From the NCBI GenBank assembly GCA_902805805.1, contig CADCUE010000132.1, positions 1 to 10,784 on the forward strand: a DNA stretch of 10,784 bases, in the 5' to 3' direction. Both the position numbers and the translations under genes were made by a program. Shown here in pieces: positions 6,711-10,784 of this stretch (its first letter is position 1; each line of letters starts with the position of its first letter). Under the pieces are notes generated by a model. That model was not told the DNA's origin. It worked only from the letters and a program-made list of their open reading frames with translations, and did not search any database. Origin of the DNA: an uncultured Frankineae bacterium. Lineage in GTDB: Bacteria; Actinomycetota; Actinomycetes; Mycobacteriales; SCTD01.

Positions 6711-8210
6711 ATGGCCGTGACGCCCCGCCCCGCCGACCACCCGCCGAGCGGGCTGCCGGGCACGACCTACGACGTCGTCGTCCTGGGCGCGGGGCCGACC
6801 GGCGAGAACGTCGCGGACTACGCGGTGCGCGGCGGCCTGACGGTGGTCGTCGTGGAGTCGGAGCTGGTCGGCGGCGAGTGCTCGTACTGGGCCTGCATGC
6901 CCAGCAAGGCGCTGCTGCGACCGGTCGAGGCGCTGGCGGCGGCTCGGGCCGTCGGCGGAGCCGAGCAGGCCGTGACCGGAGAGCTCGACGCCGCCGCCGT
7001 GCTGGCCCGGCGGGACGCCTTCACCGCCGGCTGGCAGGACGCGAGCCAGGTCGGCTGGCTGGACGGCATCGGCGTGCCGCTGGTGCGCGGCGCGGGCCGC
7101 CTGGCCGGCGCGAGGCAGGTGGATGTGGCCGGGAACGACGGCAGCACCGCACGGCTGACCGCCCGGCACGCCGTGGTGGTCTGCACGGGCAGCGAGGCGG
7201 CCCTGCCCCCGGTCGACGGGCTCGCGGACGCCCGACCGTGGACCAGCCGCGACGCCACCAGCGCCTCGACGGCGCCCGGCCGGCTGCTGGTGCTGGGCGG
7301 CGGGGTCGTGGGCGTCGAGATGGCCACTGCGTGGTCGGCGCTGGGCTCCGACGTCGTGCTGCTGCAGCGCGGGCCGACACTGCTGCCGGCGTACGAGCCC
7401 GAGGCGTCCGCGCTGGTCACCCGGTCCTTGCGCGAGCGCGGCATCGAGGTCCGCACCTCCGCGCGGGTGAGCGCGGTGCGGCGCACCGACGACGGCGGCG
7501 TCGTCGTGACCTTGGAATCGCAGAGCGGCGCCGACGAGCAGCTCGCCGGCGACGAGCTGCTCGTCGCAGCCGGCCGCACACCGCGCACGGTCGACCTGGG
7601 ACTGGAGACCGTCGGCCTGACGCCGGGCGAGCCGCTCGCGACCGACGACACGCTGCAGGTCCTCGGGGCGGACGGCGGGTGGCTCTACGCCGCCGGCGAC
7701 GTGACCGGCCGGGTGCTGCTCACCCACCAGGGCAAGTACCAGGCGCGGGCGTGCGGGCAGGTGGTCGCGGCGCGGGCGCGCGGCGAGCAGCCCGACGTCG
7801 GCGCGTGGAGCCGCTTCACCGCTCACGCTGACGACGCCGCCGTGCCCCAGGTCGTGTTCACCGACCCGCAGATCGCCAGTGTCGGGCTGACGGAGGCGGC
7901 GGCCGTCGAGCGCGGCCTGGAGATCTGGACGGCCGAGCACGACCTGGCCGCCGTCGCCGGGGCGGCGCTGGTCTCGGACTCCTACCGCGGCTGGGCCAAG
8001 CTGGTCGTCGACGCCGAGCGCACCGTGGTCGTCGGGGCCACCTTCGTCGGCCCGGACGTCGCCGAGCTGCTCCACTCCGCGACCGTCGCGATCGTCGGCG
8101 AGGTGCCGCTGGCCCGGCTGTGGCACGCGGTGCCGTCCTACCCGACGGTGTCGGAGGTGTGGCTGCGGCTGCTCGAGCAGCTCGTCGGCCGGCTCGGCTG
8201 GGACGTCTGA
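6711..8210 (+). CDS. FAD-dependent pyridine nucleotide-disulfide oxidoreductase (dihydrolipoamide dehydrogenase/mercuric reductase-like)
   Basis: This 499-residue protein has the full layout of the class I flavin disulfide reductases. The FAD-binding GAGPTG is at 26-31 and the redox-active cysteines are Cys57 and Cys62 in [13 protein letters not shown]. The NAD(P)-binding GGGVVG is at 196-201 and the second FAD motif AGD at 328-330. The C-terminal dimerisation domain begins near 378 ([24 protein letters not shown] region). In lipoamide dehydrogenase the interface carries HPTLSE with the catalytic His. Here the aligned segment is PSYPTVSE, placing Tyr477 at the His position. This argues against a true lipoamide dehydrogenase, and no 2-oxoacid dehydrogenase genes are nearby. 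No N-terminal heavy-metal domain or C-terminal CC pair suggests mercury reduction. It is probably cytoplasmic. The substrate is unknown; a general quinone or disulfide reductase is possible. Confidence 0.9.
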   Translation: MAVTPRPADHPPSGLPGTTYDVVVLGAGPTGENVADYAVRGGLTVVVVESELVGGECSYWACMPSKALLRPVEALAAARAVGGAEQAVTGELDAAAVLARRDAFTAGWQDASQVGWLDGIGVPLVRGAGRLAGARQVDVAGNDGSTARLTARHAVVVCTGSEAALPPVDGLADARPWTSRDATSASTAPGRLLVLGGGVVGVEMATAWSALGSDVVLLQRGPTLLPAYEPEASALVTRSLRERGIEVRTSARVSAVRRTDDGGVVVTLESQSGADEQLAGDELLVAAGRTPRTVDLGLETVGLTPGEPLATDDTLQVLGADGGWLYAAGDVTGRVLLTHQGKYQARACGQVVAARARGEQPDVGAWSRFTAHADDAAVPQVVFTDPQIASVGLTEAAAVERGLEIWTAEHDLAAVAGAALVSDSYRGWAKLVVDAERTVVVGATFVGPDVAELLHSATVAIVGEVPLARLWHAVPSYPTVSEVWLRLLEQLVGRLGWDV

Positions 8211-8250
8211 CCCGGTCCGCCCGGCCCCCCGCGAGCGGTCGACCGGGCGG
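8211..8250 (+). terminator. GC-rich hairpin after the oxidoreductase gene
   Basis: Two mutually exclusive stems are possible: CCCGGTC (8211-8217) with GACCGGG (8241-8247), or CCGCCCGG (8217-8224) with CCGGGCGG (8243-8250). The first starts directly after the stop codon. Loops are long and there is no T tract, so termination is uncertain. Confidence 0.35.
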
Positions 8251-8265
8251 CGGGCAGACTGCCCG
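8251..8265 (+). promoter_or_regulatory. 15-bp palindrome over the amylosucrase -10 region
   Basis: CGGGCA and TGCCCG flank a GAC centre, forming a perfect inverted repeat that ends one base before the GTG start. It covers the -10-like hexamer, a suitable place for a repressor site. In RNA it would be a six-base-pair hairpin. Confidence 0.35.
8255..8260 (+). promoter_or_regulatory. -10-like hexamer, probable leaderless promoter of the amylosucrase gene
   Basis: CAGACT (CAnnnT) ends six bases before the GTG at 8267, with no Shine-Dalgarno. No -35 is seen at normal spacing. Confidence 0.4.
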
Positions 8266-8266
8266 G

Positions 8267-10174
8267 GTGATCCCCTCCGACCTGCCCGCGGCGGTCCTGG
8301 AGGCCGCTGAGAAGGCGCTCGCAGGCGAACCGGCGCACGACCGCACCGTCGTGCTGGCGCGGCTGCGGCGCTGCTGGCCCGACCTGGTGGCCGGCCTCGA
8401 CGAGGCGTACGGCGACGCGGCACCCGCCCTCGCGGCCCGCGTCGCGGACGTCGCGATCGCCGGCTTCGTGCAGCGCCCGGCCGAGCTCCGGCTGCTGGAC
8501 CTGCGCCGGCACGTCGACCCCGACTGGTTCCAGTCCCCCCGGATGCTGGGCTACGCCTGCTACGCCGAGCGCTTCGGCGGTGACCTGCGCGGGGTCGCCG
8601 AGCGGGTCCCGTACCTCGCCGAGCTCGGTGTGACCTACCTGCACCTCATGCCGCTGCTGCTCCCGCGGCCACGCCCGAACGACGGCGGCTACGCCGTCAT
8701 GGACTACCGCCGCGTGCGCGAGGACCTCGGCACGATGGACGACCTCGCGGCCCTCGCTGCGGTGCTGCGCGCCGACGGCATCTCGCTGACGCTCGACCTG
8801 GTCCTCAACCACGTCGCGGCCGAGCACGAATGGGCCCGGCGGGCCCGTGCCGGCGAGCAGCGCTACCGCGCCTACTTCCACGTCTACCCGGACCGGACCG
8901 AGCCGGACGCCTTCGAGCGCACGCTGCCCGAGGTGTTCCCCGACTTCGCGCCCGGCAGCTTCACCTGGGACGACGAGCTGTCGGGATGGGTGTGGACGAC
9001 GTTCAACGCCTGGCAGTGGGACCTCGCCTGGGACAACCCCGACGTGTTCTGCGAGTTCGCCGAGCTCGTCTGCTTCCTGGCCAACAAGGGCGTGGAGTGC
9101 CTGCGCCTCGACGCGATCGCGTTCCTGTGGAAGCGGCTGGGCACCGACTGCCAGAACCAGCCCGAGGTGCACGCCGTCACCTCCGCGCTGCGCGCGGTCG
9201 CGCGGATCGCCGCTCCCGCGCTGGTCTTCAAGGCCGAGGCGATCGTCGGGCCGCCGCAGCTGGTGCCCTACCTCGGCGTGGGCCGGCACGCCGGCAAGGT
9301 GAGCGACCTGGCCTACCACAACAGCCTCATGGTGCAGATCTGGTCGTCGCTCGCGGCCCGCGACGCCCGGCTCGCCACGACGGCGCTGAGGCGGTTCCCG
9401 CCCAAGCCGACGACGACCGCCTGGGCGACGTACCTGCGCGGGCACGACGACATCGGCTGGGCCGTCGACGACGCCGACGCCCAGGCCGTCGGGTGGAACG
9501 GCTGGGCCCACCGGTCGTTCCTGTCCGACTTCTACAGCGGGGCCTTCCCCGGCAGCTTCGCCCGCGGCCTGGTCTTCCAGGAGAACGAAGCGACCGGCGA
9601 CCGCCGCATCAGCGGCAGCGCGGCGTCGCTGGCGGGGCTCCAGGCCGCGACGAACCCCGCCGAGGCGGAGCTGGCTGTGCAGAGGCTCGTGCTCGCCCAC
9701 ACGATCATCCTCGGCTTCGGCGGCATCCCGGTGCTCTGGAGCGGTGACGAGCTGGCCGTGCTCAACGACGAGGGCTGGGACGACGACCCCGCCCACGCCG
9801 ACGACAACCGCTGGGTGCACCGGCCGGCGATGCGCTGGGACGTCGCGCAACGCCGGCACGAGCAGGGCACCGTCGAGCACCGGGTGTGGCACGCGCTCCG
9901 CGACCGGGCTCGCACACGCGCCGGGCTGCCGTCGCTGCACGCCGCGGTGGAGGTCGAGCTGCTCGACGCGGTCAACCCGGCGGTGCTGGGCTGGGTCCGG
10001 CGCGCGCCGACGCAGCAGCTGGTGGCGCTGCACAACCTCAGCGAGCACTGGCAGATCTGGCCGCGGGCCGCCGTGCCCGCCGCCGGACCGGCTCTGGACG
10101 CCCTGACCGGCGAGGTCCTGCCCGACACCGACCTCGTGCTCGCGCCGTACGGCTGCCGCTGGCTGGTGAGCTGA
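8267..10174 (+). CDS. Amylosucrase (glycoside hydrolase family 13, subfamily 4)
   Basis: Amylosucrase uses sucrose to extend an alpha-1,4-glucan and releases fructose. At 635 residues this matches the roughly 630 of the Neisseria polysaccharea enzyme and aligns with it along its whole length from my memory of that sequence. The nucleophile is Asp282 in LRLDAIAF, the acid/base is Glu324 in FKAEAIV, and the third carboxylate is Asp394 in GHDDIGW. The sucrose-pocket salt bridge is present as Asp139 (NDGGYAV) and Arg515 (DDNRWVHRP). NHVAAEHEW at 181-189 and [20 protein letters not shown] at 86-105 are also typical. A helical N-terminal domain (1-85) and a C-terminal beta domain (from about 555) flank the barrel. 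No signal peptide is visible, so it acts in the cytoplasm. GTG 8267 begins the helical domain. A 49-residue upstream extension lacks protein-like features. Confidence 0.94.
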   Translation: MIPSDLPAAVLEAAEKALAGEPAHDRTVVLARLRRCWPDLVAGLDEAYGDAAPALAARVADVAIAGFVQRPAELRLLDLRRHVDPDWFQSPRMLGYACYAERFGGDLRGVAERVPYLAELGVTYLHLMPLLLPRPRPNDGGYAVMDYRRVREDLGTMDDLAALAAVLRADGISLTLDLVLNHVAAEHEWARRARAGEQRYRAYFHVYPDRTEPDAFERTLPEVFPDFAPGSFTWDDELSGWVWTTFNAWQWDLAWDNPDVFCEFAELVCFLANKGVECLRLDAIAFLWKRLGTDCQNQPEVHAVTSALRAVARIAAPALVFKAEAIVGPPQLVPYLGVGRHAGKVSDLAYHNSLMVQIWSSLAARDARLATTALRRFPPKPTTTAWATYLRGHDDIGWAVDDADAQAVGWNGWAHRSFLSDFYSGAFPGSFARGLVFQENEATGDRRISGSAASLAGLQAATNPAEAELAVQRLVLAHTIILGFGGIPVLWSGDELAVLNDEGWDDDPAHADDNRWVHRPAMRWDVAQRRHEQGTVEHRVWHALRDRARTRAGLPSLHAAVEVELLDAVNPAVLGWVRRAPTQQLVALHNLSEHWQIWPRAAVPAAGPALDALTGEVLPDTDLVLAPYGCRWLVS

Positions 10175-10344
10175 CCCACCCGTCCGGCCGGTCCGCTGGT
10201 GCGAACGCCCCGACGAGCAGTGCGCTTCCCCGCAGCAGTGGTCTGCAGCGTCACAGCTCGCACCGGAACGCCGGCCTCGCGCAGGCGTTGCACTCAGTAC
10301 GGGCTGCTCCGCCGGCCCGCGGACGACACGACAGGAGCGCTCCG
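10175..10344. other. Intergenic region before the DUF7455 gene
   Basis: These 170 bases contain the promoter side of the next gene. TTGCAC near 10287 could be a -35, but no matching -10 is visible. No clear terminator follows amylosucrase. Confidence 0.4.
10333..10337 (+). promoter_or_regulatory. Ribosome binding site of the DUF7455 gene
   Basis: AGGAG with a seven-base spacer before ATG 10345. Confidence 0.75.
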
Positions 10345-10593
10345 ATGACGACCACGACCTCGCTTGCCCCCGACACCTCGACCCCGGCCGACACTCCGCT
10401 CACCGCTGCTGACCGCTGCGACCGCTGCGGCGCTCAGGCGTACGTCCGCGCCACCCTCCCCGCAGGCACGCAGCTGCTGTTCTGCGGCCACCACGGCAAC
10501 GCCCACCGGCCGTCGCTGCTCGTCGCCGGTGCCGCGCTGCACGACGAGACCGACAAGCTGCTCGTCGCCCGCGAGTCCGGCTTCGCGGGCTAG
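10345..10593 (+). CDS. Small DUF7455 (zinc-ribbon-like) protein
   Basis: This 82-residue protein matches the small actinobacterial DUF7455 family. It has a Thr/Pro-rich N-terminus (1-19), then LTAADRCDRCGAQAYVRATL (19-38) and LLFCGHHGNAHRPSLL (44-59), and ends with a short helix HDETDKLL. Cys25, Cys28, Cys47 and His49 or His50 form a CxxC...CxHH pattern that could hold one zinc ion. The function is unknown; a role in nucleic-acid or protein binding is only a guess from the fold type. The start is fixed by a good AGGAG. It appears to be a single-gene unit, ending 14 bases before a strong hairpin. Related genes often sit near the main sigma-factor gene in Actinobacteria, as I recall, but no such gene is in this window. 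Confidence 0.85.
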   Translation: MTTTTSLAPDTSTPADTPLTAADRCDRCGAQAYVRATLPAGTQLLFCGHHGNAHRPSLLVAGAALHDETDKLLVARESGFAG

Positions 10594-10607
10594 CCAGCCC
10601 GTACGCC

Positions 10608-10643
10608 CGAGAGCCCGCCCTGCACCCGCAGGACGGGCTCTCG
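10608..10643. terminator. Strong hairpin terminator after the DUF7455 gene
   Basis: CGAGAGCCCGCCCTGC (10608-10623) and GCAGGACGGGCTCTCG (10628-10643) form a 16-bp stem around a four-base loop. There is one mismatch: C10618 with A10633 in plus-strand RNA, which becomes a G-U pair in minus-strand RNA. It lies 14 bases after the stop codon. TCGT follows, not a true T tract. Confidence 0.75.
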
Positions 10644-10661
10644 TCGTGCCGGGGTCGCCAT

Positions 10662-10710
10662 GGCTGTGGCGATCATCGGGGGCTGCTGAGCGGGCATGAT
10701 CGCCACTGCC
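10662..10710. repeat. Interspersed palindromic repeat, copy 1
   Basis: GTGGCGATCAT (10666-10676) and ATGATCGCCAC (10696-10706) are perfect inverted arms around a 19-base centre. Beyond a T-T mismatch the pairing resumes for three more bases (GGC with GCC), giving 14 pairs of 15. It is intergenic, after the DUF7455 terminator. The left arm plus centre recurs at the window end. Confidence 0.7.
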
Positions 10711-10760
10711 CCTGGCTCGGCTCGCGGGCCGGGTAACTCCCACGGGCCGGGCCGCCGGAT

Positions 10761-10784
10761 GTGGTGATCTTCGGGGGCTGCTGA
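10761..10784. repeat. Interspersed palindromic repeat, copy 2, cut by the window end
   Basis: These 24 bases match 10666-10689 at 22 positions, including the shared CGGGGGCTGCTGA. The copies start 95 bases apart. The right arm of this copy, if present, lies beyond the window. Confidence 0.65.

Noticed and set aside
5697..8423. 908-codon minus-strand frame spanning tldD, the intergenic region and the oxidoreductase gene
   Set aside because: It crosses the two hairpins and several real genes in the wrong frame, and its composition is not protein-like.
8138..10048. 636-codon minus-strand frame opposite amylosucrase
   Set aside because: Low-complexity translation without motifs. The plus strand carries a full-length conserved enzyme.
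10285..10300. TTGCACTC resembling half of a CIRCE (HrcA) operator
   Set aside because: The inverted GAGTGC half is absent and the gene is not a chaperone.

Overview
The window looks like chromosomal DNA from a high-GC actinobacterium. Third codon positions are almost all G or C, GTG starts are common, and the set includes DUF4192 and DUF7455 proteins, both typical of Actinobacteria. The family is not resolved; something near Geodermatophilales or a related soil lineage would fit, but that is a guess. Nothing in it looks recently acquired: there is no transposase, integrase, tRNA, CRISPR array or base-composition island.

Layout, left to right. A truncated alpha/beta hydrolase (minus, running off the left edge) is divergent from an AI-2E-family membrane permease (plus). 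A DUF4192 gene (plus) follows and converges with a tldD-pmbA operon (minus), which encodes a two-subunit TldD/TldE-type peptide-processing protease. A 434-bp divergent intergenic region then holds the most unusual content: on the minus strand, a promoter-like element, a strong Shine-Dalgarno with a 14-codon ORF, and two back-to-back hairpins before tldD; on the plus side, tandem 25-bp repeats. Next come a flavin disulfide oxidoreductase (plus), a complete amylosucrase (plus) and a small DUF7455 zinc-ribbon-like protein (plus) ending in a strong hairpin. The right edge carries an interspersed palindromic repeat, with a second copy cut by the window end.

How the genes work together. Only tldD and pmbA clearly act together: they overlap by four bases and belong to families that form a heteromeric protease. 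The other genes are probably separate transcription units with housekeeping or metabolic roles; amylosucrase would turn sucrose into alpha-1,4-glucan plus fructose in the cytoplasm. Start sites fall into two classes. pmbA, the oxidoreductase, DUF7455 and the 14-codon ORF have clear Shine-Dalgarno sequences. The permease, DUF4192, amylosucrase and tldD have a TAnnnT or CAnnnT hexamer exactly six bases before the start codon, the arrangement expected for leaderless mRNAs.

No clearly new multigene system is visible. The best candidates for something undescribed are the structured leader or small RNA with its 14-residue ORF upstream of tldD, and the palindromic repeat at the right edge.
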